From assembly GCF_932526225.1 (NCBI RefSeq), contig NC_064048.1:7235015-7299014 (forward strand): a DNA stretch of 64,000 bases. Reading direction: 5' to 3'. Source of the DNA: Nematostella vectensis. Its lineage: Eukaryota > Cnidaria > Anthozoa > Actiniaria > Edwardsiidae. The notes below the pieces were generated by a model. The model saw only the letters and a list, made by a program, of their open reading frames with translations. It searched no databases and was not told where the DNA came from. Of the stretch, positions 43,263 through 54,828 are shown one piece after another. Numbering within the stretch: position 1 is the stretch's first letter; each line of letters opens with the position of its first letter. The translations under genes and the position numbers were made by a program.

Positions 43263-44130
43263 ATCAAGGAGGGTAAAAGATGCAGGTTGCAGGTCCTGCT
43301 GCAGGTTGAGTACAAAATGCAGGTCGGGTGATTACAGTTTTTTTTTTTTTTTTGCTTTCTCTATTTCATACACACTACGGCTCACGTGACGCGTTAAAAT
43401 ATTGAATAATAGATTTTCGTTTATTACTAAGCAATTACGTGACCTTGGGAATAAAGAATATCTTTCCAGTGATTTGCTGCACATCAAGCAAACTTGGGTC
43501 AAGTAATGTTAACAGTAGCAATATCTCAGTAAAAACTGTATAAGAACGTAAACCCACGAATGTTTCTCCGCTTTATGTTAAACATACCGGTGCACCACCT
43601 AGATCCTGGTCTAGATCCACCCCTGATGTCCATTGGAATTATTAAAAAAGCTATATACTAGAAAGTGAACCATTTATCTAACAGATATAGTCACCACATT
43701 TTGGAGTTTATTTGATTTATATTTGGTTGATGAGCAGCAAATGACTGGCGAGATATTCGTAGTTTTCCCGCGGTCGCGTGATCTGTGACGTAACCACCTA
43801 TACATATTTTTTTCACTTAATGTCCATCTGACATTATACATTAATTGACCCAAGTTTGGTTGATGTGCAGCAAAGTCACGGGATTGCTTATGCTTAGTTA
43901 TAAAAGAGAATCTGAGCGTCACGTCAGCTGTAGAAATTGAATAAAATAGAGGAAGCAAAAAAAAAACAGTAAAATCACCCGACTTGCATTTTGTACTCAA
44001 CCTGCATGTCACCTGCAACCTGCATTTTGTACCCTCCGTTCCTATCAATTTTTTAAAGGTCTCAAGATTTATTTCTATCATTTTCTTAAAAGGTGTCAAG
44101 ACATTGATATGTTCGCTAAATAAAAGGAAG

Positions 44131-44250
44131 CGCCGACCTTCTAGAAGAGACATGAGGGCCGGCATGAAGCCCTATGAGGCAAAGAAGGCGCCACCATTCT
44201 ATCTTGAGGATATGCTCAAGATGACAGAATACTGTTTGAAGACAGTTGAG
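44131..44250 (+). CDS. Recombinase-associated exon, copy 1
   Basis: Open frame RRDMRAGMKPYEAKK, PPFYLEDMLKMTEYCLKTVE, ending at GAG/GTAAAT. The helical, basic segment could be the end of a core-binding region before the recombinase catalytic domain. The exact acceptor is unclear. It is amplified at 55506, 56505 and 63001, always open, with only a few residue changes. Confidence 0.45.
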
Positions 44251-45932
44251 GTAAATAATTTAATTACCATCACAAAAAAGTTCATTAGAAATAAACAGGT
44301 AGCCTAATAAATCATTGATAAAACCCCATTGATCCAGCTTATTTGCAGGATGTGTAATTTTGTAGGCTATGAAACCCTGCATAATCAAATCTGCTTGAAT
44401 TAAGGAGAAATTAAATCCATCTTTCAATAAGACATGTCTTTGTTACAGAGACCACTTACATTACCATTTCAATATCTTTTAAACTGGGGGTGGGGGCTAT
44501 TACAATTGTTTTGGCATGGAATGATACCATAATTTTAAAAATGCAATTCATAATTTATACTTATTGTAGCATTACAGAAAATTCCCTGCTTACAAATTAA
44601 CAACATTGTAAATTATGTGACCGGGTGGTATTTTAGATTTTGCAAAGATTTTTAATAAGTGAGTTTTGGATTATAATCATAATAATTATGCTGCTGTGTT
44701 GAACCTTGATCATTGCATCTCCTGATCAAGATAATATCACATATAGATCCATTTTACAAACATGACAGACACAATAGATTCTGTAGTCGAATATTCCATA
44801 ATATTCGAGGGGTCGATCAGAGAGGACGAAGGCATCTAGTAGATTCTAGGATAATCTCCGATACTATCACAAAATCAAGGGTCCAGCAGATGGAAAAAGC
44901 AGGATCTAAATAGACATCTAGTAGATTCTAAGATAATATCCGATAAAATAGACTACAGTAGTAGATTCTAGGATAATCTCCAATAATATCAATGGGTCCA
45001 GCAGATGGAAGGAGCTGGATCTACATAGACATCTAGTAGATTCTAAGATAATCTATATGTTATCACAATATCGAGGGGTCCAGCAGATGGAAGCTAGGAG
45101 CATGATCTAAATAGACATCTGTCTAATAGCATATTAGAGGAAAACAATGATGATATCCTAATCTCAATAAACAGTTGAAGCTCTCATAAGCGACCACCTT
45201 GGGAACTGATAATTGTAGTCGTTAACAGAGCTGGTCTCTTACGAGAGATTGCTCTCATAAGCAACCACTGGGCGCCAAAAACTTGAACAATAGGTGTTGG
45301 TCTCTTACGGGAGCTTAATTAAAATGGAATCTAAAAGTTATCGTGATAACAACAACGCTGGAATATTTTGGTTTATTGCTTGATTTTCAAACTAGGTATT
45401 TTACTTATCATGAGAGTGAGTTGTTTTACTTTATAGCAATTAATTCTACGCAAAGTTGCTCATTATGCTCGTTTATATCGACGACTCAAGCTTTTCGTCA
45501 TGAGAATATCGCATGGGTCTTTTGTTAGCCGATTTCTAAAGCATGCAACAAACAAGTGGATGGCTATTGTAACTGGATAAAGGATAAATCGTGGAGCTGG
45601 CAATGGACTAGAGATTCCTTGCATTTATACATTTTCTGGAGACAAAGAAACGTCAATCCCATGGTTGAAATTGAAGTTAGAATATTGTAATTATGAAATT
45701 CTTTAATAGTTGCCTACTGGAAAGGCAGCTTTTGTGAAACATGACAACATTTCCGCTTTATATGTGATTTCAACAGCATTGGATATGATGTTTATCAGGT
45801 GTTGACTGACGTTGTAAAGCCAAAAATCATTGTGGTCGCTGAAGAGAGCTTAAAAATAAAAGAAAAATAGTTATAGTAAATAGTTATTTTTCTTTTGAGG
45901 TATATAATATTGTTATAATTTACATATTGCAG
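44251..45932. other. Intron-like sequence of the recombinase gene, with repeats
   Basis: No exon carrying the first catalytic Arg region was found. It includes irregular repeats of CTAGTAGATTCTA(G/A)GATAATCT and GGGTCCAGCAGATGGAA (44830-45130) and two CTCTCATAAGC(G/A)ACCAC blocks near 45180 and 45250. Confidence 0.55.
44830..45130. repeat. Irregular tandem repeat (GGGTCCAGCAGATGGAA)
   Basis: The GGGTCCAGCAGATGGAA motif lies at about 44879, 44995 and 45076, each preceded by TAGTAGATTCTA-type sequence. Periods are uneven. Confidence 0.75.
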
Positions 45933-46016
45933 GAGTTAATCTGTCGCTATGGGCCAATCCTCTTAACCCTACGTTGTGCCCTGTTATGGCACTCATTTCG
46001 TGGCTGCTGTTTTCTG
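45933..46016 (+). CDS. Tyrosine recombinase exon (NPLNPTLCPV block)
   Basis: 84-nt phase-1 exon, acceptor ATTGCAG, donor TCTG/GTAAGT. The open frame gives VNLSLWANPLNPTLCPVMAL then ISWLLFSG. The NP.N..LCPV..L..W pattern precedes the H..R motif in eukaryotic DIRS/Crypton-like tyrosine recombinases. Only one copy is seen in the window. Confidence 0.7.
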
Positions 46017-46519
46017 GTAAGTTATTGGAGGCCCCTACACATCCTATTTCTTTATTCTTTTCCCTTTTTTTCATTTTTAGGAAAACCTGTATAATGCTCT
46101 TGCATTGCTCTGATTTCTTGTCATAAGGAACAGTAAATTATATAATATCACTTGTTTTTCCTACTGGCTTACAATAATAAAATACTGTTTTTCTCTCATT
46201 CTTGTGGTTTCCTTTCAAAAACAAATACAAAGCAAATACAAAATGAGGAGAAAAGTTGCAGGAATTTTAAAACTAATTTAGAGATTCTTACAAATGTTAT
46301 AATAATATGACCATGCCATGCACTTTTCTTAATTTTGTATCACACTCGCACTGCCGGTAGTGGCCTTTGGCAGTGTCCGCAAAGTATGCTGGATCCTCAA
46401 GCATGTCGCACTGCATGCTTGTTTGATTTTAAAAATACAGGTATATCTGCAGACAAAATTGTGCTACCTCTCTAATATTTTATACATGCATTTATTAATT
46501 ATTTCCCTCTTGCTTGTAG

Positions 46520-46635
46520 ATGACCAAGGCCCTATTTGAGAAGCCATACACTACCCATAGTATTAGAAGGTCAGCTGCACGCTGGGCAGCCAGATGTGGT
46601 GCTGATGATAGCACAATCAAAAGGGCTGGTCGCTG
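46520..46635 (+). CDS. Tyrosine recombinase exon, copy 2 (H-x-x-R motif)
   Basis: 116-nt exon, MTKALFEKPYTTHSIRRSAA then RWAARCGADDSTIKRAGRW, between TTGTAG and CTG/GTAAGA. Phase 2 matches the next exon. HSIRRS carries the catalytic H..R pair of tyrosine recombinases. Together with 45933-46016 upstream and 46787-46913 downstream it gives the C-terminal half of a catalytic domain, although the tandem junction at 46094 lies in between. Confidence 0.8.
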
Positions 46636-46786
46636 GTAAGAACACTTGCCAAAAGCAGAATGATATTAATTTTGTGATGTGATATGAACTTTTGTATGAA
46701 TATAATAATCAAATAATGTTTTTACTGGTGTTGGTATATTGAAATATACCGCACAGCAGTCGTCATACATAACACTTTTCTTTTAG

Positions 46787-46913
46787 GAAGTCAAGCAGCT
46801 TTGAACTTTACACCCAAGACGCAAGGGCAGAAATTATTACTGAGCTTCATGACGACAATCCAAGCCAGGACCATCTACTGTGGATGCTCAAGCCCCTACT
46901 GTACATATCATAG
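46787..46913 (+). CDS. Tyrosine recombinase last exon, copy 2 (catalytic Tyr)
   Basis: 127-nt exon after TTTTAG. It completes the Trp codon and reads KSSSFELYTQDARAE, then LHDDNPSQDHLLWMLKPLLY and TAG. The Tyr in ELYTQ is the predicted nucleophile, in the usual GRW.S..F..Y context. It is open here and frameshifted in copy 1. Confidence 0.8.
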
Positions 46914-46958
46914 CCATCATCAAATGCTATCCTACATGGAAGGACAACCATTCAAACC

Positions 46959-47103
46959 ATGAACAATAAAAACCCATTGAGGCGTTGTCCTGTAAATGGA
47001 TGTTCTGAATTTCACACCAGATTTGACAGGCATCTACCACAAGCCCATGGCATTGAGACGGGATGTGCCAAGTACAAGCGACTCATAAAAAAGCAGTGAA
47101 AAT
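46959..47103 (+). pseudogene. Zinc-finger first exon, copy 2 (frameshifted)
   Basis: Same as 34656-34801 with RRCPVNGC intact, but one A is missing in the LIKK stretch, giving an early TGA. Confidence 0.5.
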
Positions 47104-47263
47104 GTAAGACACAGTCAAATAATATACAGTAGTACTAAGACCAAAAACCCTTACTGCCAATACCACCCTCGGCATTTCTGGGTTGTCCCACAGGTAAATA
47201 GATGTGACAGAGTCACTAAACATATATTTCCTAGCAAAGGTGAGGTGCGACTTAATAAACGTT

Positions 47264-47310
47264 TAGGAATGTAGTTTCATGTTGTTCGACAACATGAAAC
47301 TACATTCCTA
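47264..47310. repeat. Perfect 21-bp palindrome, copy 2
   Basis: Identical to 34962-35008. Confidence 0.9.
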
Positions 47311-48800
47311 GTTACACTAGCCTGCGATAAAGTGATTAGTGAGCGCAGTATTTAATCAACTTCTTTTCGGTGAATTACGTTTGATCTTGATACAATTATC
47401 ACAAGCAATTCGAGTGCAGGACATCCCTTCCGCCACCGCAAAGGAAAAGGCGTATTTTGACAAGTAAGTGGTAGAATCTAAAGAATGTTGTCCCACGCAT
47501 CATAGAGTGATATAAATATGGGTGCGTTTTAGATAGTTTTTTAGTTGTGAATGAGTTGCGATATTGGAAGGATTTCTACTTGGATTTACGAAGACTAAAG
47601 AACGGCTGCTCGAGGTATGTAGAGTTAGCTCTATTCGTTAGGAGTGTTGTAGTTAGTTTAAACCCTTGACCTAGATGTCACTATTTCGATTCAGTGTGTG
47701 ATCGCTTTATAATGTTTAGTAATTTTCATGTTGTTTACCGTTACAACTACAATGATTTATATCCTCGCATTCATTGTTAAATTATCAGCTAGTTCAATTC
47801 GGCTCGCTTATTGCAGTTAATTGTTTTGTAGTTCATGCTGTTTTGTATGGCTTCTCGCTGTTATAATGTTCAGCACAATCTCGCACGTACCTAAAATCGT
47901 TGCACAAGTTTCCTAACTAATTCGGATTCCTTTTTATAAATTTAATAGGCAAATCCGTAGTGAATTCCTTCTCTTTTAATGCATTTACTTTTTGTTAACT
48001 CTACATTCATTTCGGACGTTACTGCTCTAGCAAAAGTCATTTTTCCTAGTTTACATTTGTCTCAGTGATGGCTTTACCAATCACTTAAGGTCAGAGTTAT
48101 TTGTTCGCAAATTATCAGTTTTCTTCCGTGGTAAACCTAATCAGTTATGGTCCTAAACTTTCGCCCTTTTGAGGTAGAATCCTTTTCTATTCATGTCACT
48201 CCGTTTGGATAACCATTTCCATGATAATTTTCCATAATTCTGCAAGCGTTTCTGATAATATCGTATGCGAATTCGTTTCTACAAAATCGTATGGACTATT
48301 TTAATTAGTTAGAATATTCATAGGGAAACGACATTTCCGTTCTATTTTGGTTCGAAACCACAGCTATCCCAATCAGCTTTATAGACTTGTTTTCACTATA
48401 GAAGTTAGTTTCTTTCAGATTTTTTGTATTTTTAGTAATAGTATAGATCAATTAATTATTTTAGGATACTTTCTCTATATTTCTGGACTATAATTTCATG
48501 GTTATGTTTATCAGTAAATTACTTTTATTTACTAGTAGAAAACTAATTTACCTCAGTTGTATTGAATACCAGTTATGTATTATACTAGGCTAGCTATATT
48601 ATTAATGATGTATATAAATCTATAACTATTTGCTTATTTTGTATTATCTTTGTGTAATTTATAGGTAGACTCTATTCTTGTTCCCGTTTAATGTACGCTA
48701 GTGTATGTGCCAAAGTCAGTGATTTTAATAAATTTGCCTAAAGAGAATCCTTGGATCCTTCTTGAGTCTACGCGACCGCCGTGCCCCTCATCCTGTTACA
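47270..48800 (+). mobile_element. Long terminal repeat (single), copy 2
   Basis: Near-identical to 34968-36497 (1,531 versus 1,530 bp). It is duplicated with its flanks, so it is not the partner LTR of copy 1. Confidence 0.6.
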
Positions 48801-48802
48801 TT

Positions 48803-48820
48803 TGGTGTCAGAAGTGGGAT
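48803..48820 (+). other. tRNA primer-binding site, copy 2
   Basis: TGGTGTCAGAAGTGGGAT, 2 bp after the LTR, as in copy 1. Confidence 0.72.
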
Positions 48821-48876
48821 CCAAGTGTAAAAATTCTTAGGCATTTTTGTTGAAATTAATAAACGGGAACACTAAT

Positions 48877-49206
48877 ATGACGTCTATGGGGGATAAGCTG
48901 ACCGACCTGACTGCCAAGCTTCAAATGTTGGAGGAGCAACTGAAAGAGCAGGCACCAGCCCAGCCAGACACCACCGGATCAGGGACGAGCTCCGCCAGTG
49001 GTACTGCACCCATCATCCGAGTGTCAGTACCAAGAGACCGGAGGATCCCCAAGTACGATGGGACCAGGAACGACCGTGTGTTGGAGGATTGGATATCCGA
49101 CGCACAACGGGCTGTCAAGGGTCAGGCGAACGGCGAGGCGGTGGACCACCTGGTGGTGGACCAAATGAACAAGCCTGAGCCTTACAACTTGTTCATAAGC
49201 CTTTAA
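48877..49206 (+). pseudogene. Truncated gag-like ORF, copy 2
   Basis: Same layout as 36574-36903. It keeps the DRVLEDWISDAQRAVKGQ form, probably nearer the ancestral sequence. It ends at the same TTCATAAGCCTTTAAGGAT junction. Confidence 0.68.
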
Positions 49207-49227
49207 GGATGGACCTCACGCTACAAC

Positions 49228-49386
49228 TGTGAAGAGTGTGGGAAGGGGTTCCAAAGAGCAGAAAATATAAGGAGGAATTATAGAAAAATGCACTTGTGTG
49301 TGCGTCAGTATAGTTGTAGGAAGTGTTGGGCAACCTGCAACACGATGGGTGCCTTCAATAGCCACAATGCCACACATCCTGACTAG
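49228..49386 (+). pseudogene. C2H2 zinc-finger fragment, copy 2
   Basis: CEECGKGFQR...YRKMH followed by YSCRKC...FNSHNATH, ending TAG. As in copy 1, the first finger has Asn in place of its first zinc His. Confidence 0.65.
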
Positions 49387-49853
49387 ACTGAGTGGTGGTT
49401 ACCTTTTTCTTATCCATCAACCCTGCCGTGTCAAGGATGGATAATGCTACTGCCTATGAACGGTACATATACAGAATGTATACTTTAAATTTGATCGTTT
49501 TCCTTTTTTGTGCGTGTGTGCGCGTGTGTAAAAAAAACACTTCAACTGCACTACGAGTCACTCGTTTTCCTGGAAACACCCAAGATCAACAAAACTGTAA
49601 CGGACTCCTTTGATAAAACATTCCGTCGTCTCGATGGATGCCTTTGCCGATAAATTCAACACCATCAAGGATGGATAATGCTAATGTCTATGAACGGTAC
49701 GTATACAGTATGTATACTTTAAATTTGATCGTTTTCTTTGTGTGTGTGTGTGTCGTGTTCAAAAGTATCCCTTTTTGTACTTAATTGTATGTTGAGAATA
49801 TGCTCTAACCAGCCCAAAAATTGTGAGACTTCTTTGTCTCCATCCGATCCTTA

Positions 49854-50384
49854 ATGGTGTCTACCTTATACCACAGAATATGGCACTCATGGATACTATC
49901 CAGGGTAAGAAAATTAGAATCTATCCATTGTATGACACCATTATCCAACGTTCACTTTACGCCAGTTCATTGCTCCTTGGCCAGACAGGTTCCCATACCT
50001 GACATCAACACTTTGGGGAGAGTGAGCGGGACAGTGGCGGGGTTCCTGTGTAGCGACAGCCACGATGACATTCTATTTGTACCTTGTTTAACAACAGAAA
50101 CATGGCAGGCGTTTGATATTTTAACTGAGTTGGTGTCGTTCCCAGATGGAGTTCGCCTAAACTTTTTCTACAACAATATGCCGGCCCTACTTTATTTGGC
50201 ATACCATCTAAAAATACTCGAGTTCTTCCTTCTCAGAATTTTAGAAGACCCAATAGAGAGATACCAGGACATATGGGAAACGTCACCAGCACCCTCCCAA
50301 GTCGCCGCACGTGTACTCACGGGAGGGTTATTTGCAAACGATATGGGTCGCACTTCGATCCGGATACACAGCGCTGGCGATTAG
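49854..50384 (+). CDS. Unrecognised 176-codon ORF, copy 2
   Basis: Same length and frame as 37548-38078. The differences seen are mostly in the N-terminal third (Phe/Cys, Tyr/His and Phe/Leu changes). No family recognised. Confidence 0.4.
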   Translation: MVSTLYHRIWHSWILSRVRKLESIHCMTPLSNVHFTPVHCSLARQVPIPDINTLGRVSGTVAGFLCSDSHDDILFVPCLTTETWQAFDILTELVSFPDGVRLNFFYNNMPALLYLAYHLKILEFFLLRILEDPIERYQDIWETSPAPSQVAARVLTGGLFANDMGRTSIRIHSAGD

Positions 50385-50822
50385 GATGTGTTTTGGGCCC
50401 CTCTGCATCGATAAAATAAGGGAATGCGTATCCCTAGACGTCTACCAGCATTATCTCTTCGATGCACTTCAATAAACCGCGACACTACACAGCACACAAA
50501 CATAATTTTATATATTCCCTCTTTCCTTTCCAAAAACGCCTGCCACGGATAACTCGATGTTCACCTGCAAATATTTGCTAAGCAGTCACTTCAGTACGTA
50601 GATTGGCACCTCCAGGATCGATTTACACTGGACCTACATCACAAATCACCTGATTTGCCATCACCAATGGTAAATAAACCAATAAGTGGCTAAAGAACTG
50701 GTTAAGGTTTACCTTATCTATGACTCTCGTTTGCTCATTGGCTGAGGCCTTATCTAAACAGAGCTAAAAGCTTTACATGGCTGTCAACGTCGGATTACCT
50801 AAGGGACGCCGTCGTAGGACCG

Positions 50823-50858
50823 TATAAAAAGGGGAGCGGTAAAAAGCCGCAGTCAGAT
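50823..50858 (+). promoter_or_regulatory. TATA box and initiator-like site, copy 2
   Basis: TATAAAAAGG with GCAGTCAGAT about 28 bp downstream. ATG at 50959. Confidence 0.5.
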
Positions 50859-50958
50859 CTTGTCAACCTTCAGATTGTTACAGCGAAGTAAAGCCCGGTA
50901 CCTGTACCGCCCCCGCTACACTCTACTGTCGTTGTTACACAATTATCCTTTACTCTAG

Positions 50959-51234
50959 ATGTCACAATACACTCCAACCAAGACGCCAACCAAGAGGGTC
51001 AACTACTTTTCCCATTTCCTCATTATTTTCTTCGCCCAAGAGTAACATTCGGCGAGTTCAGCAAATCGCTCAATACACGCAACTGCGAGTGGCTATTAAG
51101 GCCAGCAGTAGTTTTGTCTGAATTCGCCCAATGTATTGACGAAATATATGACATAATAACAAAGAACTCTTCGACAAACTTGACCCAATCACAGACAAAA
51201 TCGGGCCACACTTTTTCATAAGCCTTTAAGGATT
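50959..51234 (+). pseudogene. Small ORF downstream of TATA, copy 2 (frameshifted)
   Basis: Starts MSQYTPTKTPTKRVNYFSHF, then a lost base and a 15 bp loss break the frame. The downstream part (RNCEWLLRPAVVLSEFAQCI) is continuous here, unlike in copy 1. Confidence 0.4.
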
Positions 51235-52269
51235 TATGATTGCACACCTGAGTTATGGACCACACTTGTTCATAAACCTTTAAGGATTAGTCAGGACTCT
51301 CTAAAGTTGGCTTCATCAACTTTCCGGGAAAGAGATGTTCCTTCACTACCTTCCGAAAGTACTCGCCTTCTTACAGCCAACCTCCCGCTAGCCAGTGGTA
51401 GCTCTACAGTTTGTAAACACTCAAGCGGGGCAATAAAGAACAAAGAAGACGGCCAACCCTTGCTCAGCGTGTACGATCCCCGGCTACCCCCAATACCAAA
51501 AAAGAACCACCCAAAAACCTCGTAACACTGGCAGAGAACCCACTGGGTAAGCTGTTGGCCACAGAAAGGAAATGACAAAAACACAAATCAACCGGACATG
51601 TCATCAGTTCAACTAACAAGAAAAAAAAAGCCTTGCCGATAAATTCAACACCATCAAAAATGACATTGGTAAAATCCACGAACAGTCTGACCACACTGTC
51701 TGCTCTCGTGCTCGCCTTCATTAACAGCATTGTGTGGCTGCTCCTCTGGTGTTGCTGACACCGTCGCCACGCGTCCACTAACGATATACCGCTGCAAACT
51801 AGTGAGGATTGTGAGACACTCCATCCGAGTCTTAATGGTGTCTACCTTATACCACTGAACATCGCACTCACGATTACTCCTGATACACCCCGCAGCATGC
51901 CTCCAGCCCAATCTGGACGAAGCAGCCGTCATCGCTGACGTCGAAGTGGTACGCACGGAGCTATCGCCGGCAACGCGACTGGCTACGGGCACTAACGAAA
52001 CCTTGTCGCATCTGAGATGGTGCCCGTAGATCCACCCGCCTGCAGTTTTGCGGCACACACGTTAACCAGGAGTCAGACAATTACAAAGACAATTGCAAAA
52101 ACAAAACAAAAAAATTATAATAACAATCAGGAAAATAGAAAAAAAGGACATTATTTTAATCTTTATATTGTAGTATGTAGTTTGGCAATTACCGTTTTTC
52201 TTATTAAAAAAAATCATATGAAGTGGCTCCTTTGCCAACGCAAAATAACAACAACAAAAAATTATAAAA
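51235..52269. other. Element sequence, no supported gene
   Basis: Parallel to 39250-39720, then continues into sequence deleted from copy 1. GTGAGAC..CTCCATCCGA.TCTTAATGGTGTCTACC at about 51808-51850 repeats 49820-49865, an internal repeat of the unit. Confidence 0.5.
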
Positions 52270-52480
52270 CCTTTCACCCGCAAGGACAACCTTACACGCC
52301 ACAAGGCGGAGAAACATGGACCACCACGGTACAAGTGTGAAGAGTGTGGGAAGTGGTTGCACTTGCAATTTGCACTTGTGTGTGCGCAAATATAGCTGCA
52401 GGATGTGTGAGGCAACCTTCAACACGATGGGTGCCTTCAATAGCCACAATGTCGCACACCCTGAAAAGACTGAGTGGTGG
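52270..52480 (+). pseudogene. C2H2 zinc-finger fragment (second locus in unit)
   Basis: FTRKDNLTRHKAEKHG (second half of a finger), YKCEECGK, then after a deletion and frame change YSCRMCEATFNTMGAFNSHN and VAHPEKT (complete finger). The better-preserved CEATF here shows that the 36925 and 49228 fragments are decayed relatives. Confidence 0.65.
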
Positions 52481-54554
52481 TTCTTATTTTGTAATCCAAC
52501 AAAATAATCCATACCCAGGGTTGGATAATGCTACTGTCTATGAACGGTAAGCATTTTATAAGAGCTATACAAGACGGCGGACGAATTCGACTTAACCATA
52601 AACGGCGCATTGGAAGACCAAATGTTTGTGTCACCAATGCCAAGATCTTTGTAGGAAGAGGAAGTACGAGAGAGTCCATGACTGCAGATTCGCAGTTCGG
52701 CTGTTTCAAACGAAAGCTGGAATGGGACGTAAACAAAAACTGAAATGTAAAAAACAGGCTCTTGTTTGTAAAAGAACACTCTTGATTGAAAAAGAGGTTT
52801 TGATTAACTGTGTGCATTTGTATCCTTACTTAGTGTGAAATAAACCATTTAACTCTACATAACCACATGTAATCACAAGTGTAATATAAACTTTATTGTT
52901 TTCGTTTTTGTGCGTGTGTGTGCGTGTGTCATGTTCAAAAGTATCCTTTTTTGTTCTTAATTGTATGTTTAGAATATACTCTTGCCAACCCAATAATATC
53001 TAAATTAATAAGTGGGTTTCACATCCTCTTAACTACCCATCATTGCAATCCCTTCTATTCACTTTCATTGTGGCATTGTTGATTTTCTTTTTCTCTTTTT
53101 CAGTATTTTTTTCTTATGTTTATTATCTATTCTCAGCAAGTAAAAGTTGGTGAATAGTTACTAATTCCATAGTTTTATCTGTTTCCGAATTCATTTATGT
53201 ACTGTTGTAATATTGTTATTGGCCCCAATTATCCCTTTAATGTTGATAGTACTATCATTATCATTAATATTTCTACTATTTTTATATTTTTTCCTTATTA
53301 TTAACAATCATTATGATTCTTATTATTGAGTTGTTATTATTGGGATGCTCTATAGTCAAGATCAGGGCAAGGAGTGGGGAGAGGTCGTCAAATGCAATTC
53401 TAGTGGAAATACTTTGCCCACTTTACCTTAACTTCAAACTTCACCAAGAACATATGCCGATAAGTTTGGTCAAATGGGCAGGCGATACCAAAAAATTTGG
53501 GGTGCCCCTAAGCAAGTGTGGTGAGACGCCTGACAAATCCAGGGAGGCTGTTCTTTGTTTGACAAGGTAATAAGACTTTTCTTGACCAGGCGATTAAGAA
53601 AAGCTCATCTGAGAAAGATGAGATTGGAGTGAACATGGAGATATGTGAGGACATTGTCCAAAAAAAGGAAAAGAAGAGACATATTCAAGACTGAAATATA
53701 TGCAAAAGTATGTTTGAGAAATATATGTCATATACTTTTGTTATTCATTTGTGTGGGTGTGTTGATGTAGAAACACCTCCAGCAACTTCCTACTTGAGTT
53801 CATTTAAGACCACAAAAAGTTCCTGGGGACAGTCTACCCCAGGTCTCAAAAGATGGGTAGAGCGAAATGGGACTACAAAAAACTCGTGGATTATTCAATC
53901 CAAGAGCAACCCTGTTAGGATGTTTTTCCGTTTTAAAATGTCTGACCCATGCAAGTTCTTCCTTTGGTCTGATGTTTATCCAACCTAGCAAGCCAAGTCC
54001 ACATGGACATTATGAGACCGGCCACACCCCACTTAACAACATCAATCATGTGTTCAAGATTTCACCATGAGGCAGCAAGAAGAAACAACCTAAGAAAAGG
54101 CACCCCCATCATTTCTTGTGAATACGGTGATAATAGATTGAGGGAGTCTAGGCTGTCATGAAATATTTTTTGTCATTACCCCAAGCTGTACTCAATCCTT
54201 AACACAAAAAATAAAAATTCATGCGAAGAAAATTGTGAGAGCAACTGAGAAGTTTATCTGACATCAAGATAACAAGAGTTGCCTCTTTGCAAAACAACTA
54301 CAGGTGGTGAAAATGCAAAAGATCACATGTGAAAAACACCAACTAAAATACGGACTTGGATAAGATCAGCTTCTCAACCTTCAATGATCAACATTGAACG
54401 ATTATTTGAAGGTTTCTGGTTCGTACGATTCATACGGAATTCATACCATTTTCAGCCAATAGGAGACCCAGCTCGCATTACGTCATTACATCACGCCGTT
54501 GAAAATTCCTCATTAATTCTCTAACCACTTCCCTGCTCTTATCTAAGCTTTAAC
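52481..54554. other. Element sequence present only in copy 2, AT-rich, degenerate ORFs
   Basis: ORF 53313-53570 (SLVKWAGDTKKFGVPLSKCG) and ORF 53710-53988 (SSWGQSTPGLKRWVERNGTT, shared with 39740-40006) are open but unrecognised. 53090-53330 is AT-rich simple sequence. Confidence 0.5.
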
Positions 54555-54828
54555 ATGGCTCCCAAAATGAGGAGCAGTAATGTTCTGCGTTATATTGAGA
54601 GTGCGGGACTCTCTGAGGATCTCAGCGAGTTGGAGAGTGAGAACATATCGGCAGGGTCTCGCTTGGCCACCAAGAATGAGACGGCAGTTCATGTAGAGAG
54701 CACAGCTCGTCTATATGAACTCCGTCTCATTCAGATGGAAAAATTCGCCATACAAGAGAAGGACACGGCTATTCTTTTTGGTGAAAATAGCCGTCCATTT
54801 AGGGCGGCTACCATCAAGACCTTTCTCG
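54555..54828 (+). CDS. Candidate 5' exon of the recombinase gene, copy 2
   Basis: Same ATG, length and CTCG/GTAAGT donor as 40547-40820, with few residue changes (Phe to Leu, Asn to Lys, Val to Ile). Much of the following intron is deleted. Confidence 0.5.

Larger units (their letters stand above)
33793..46094. repeat. 12.3 kb tandem unit, copy 1
   Basis: TGCTCTTGCATTGCTCTG at 33793 recurs at 46095, and homology then runs in parallel with a 12,302-12,306 bp offset through the LTR, gag, ZF and 176-codon ORF. Copy 1 lacks about 2 kb that copy 2 keeps (51,724-53,750) and has about 315 bp (38,812-39,127) and about 2.6 kb (40,895-43,525) absent from copy 2. Copies are nearly identical where they align. 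Confidence 0.92.

Noticed and set aside
45933-46016. Alternative frame of the recombinase exon (RYGPILLTLRCALL), continuing the phase of the 44131 exon
   Set aside because: The other frame gives the characteristic NPLNP..LCPV motif. The phase conflict instead suggests a missing exon between them.
34968-48800. The two LTR copies as the 5' and 3' LTRs of one 13.8 kb retrotransposon
   Set aside because: The flanking recombinase exons and downstream gag are duplicated together with each LTR, so this is a tandem duplication of a larger unit.
52017-52415. Plus- and minus-strand ORFs of about 107-117 codons at 52.0-52.4 kb
   Set aside because: Lysine/asparagine-rich AT translation without motif; only the zinc-finger part from 52270 is recognisable.
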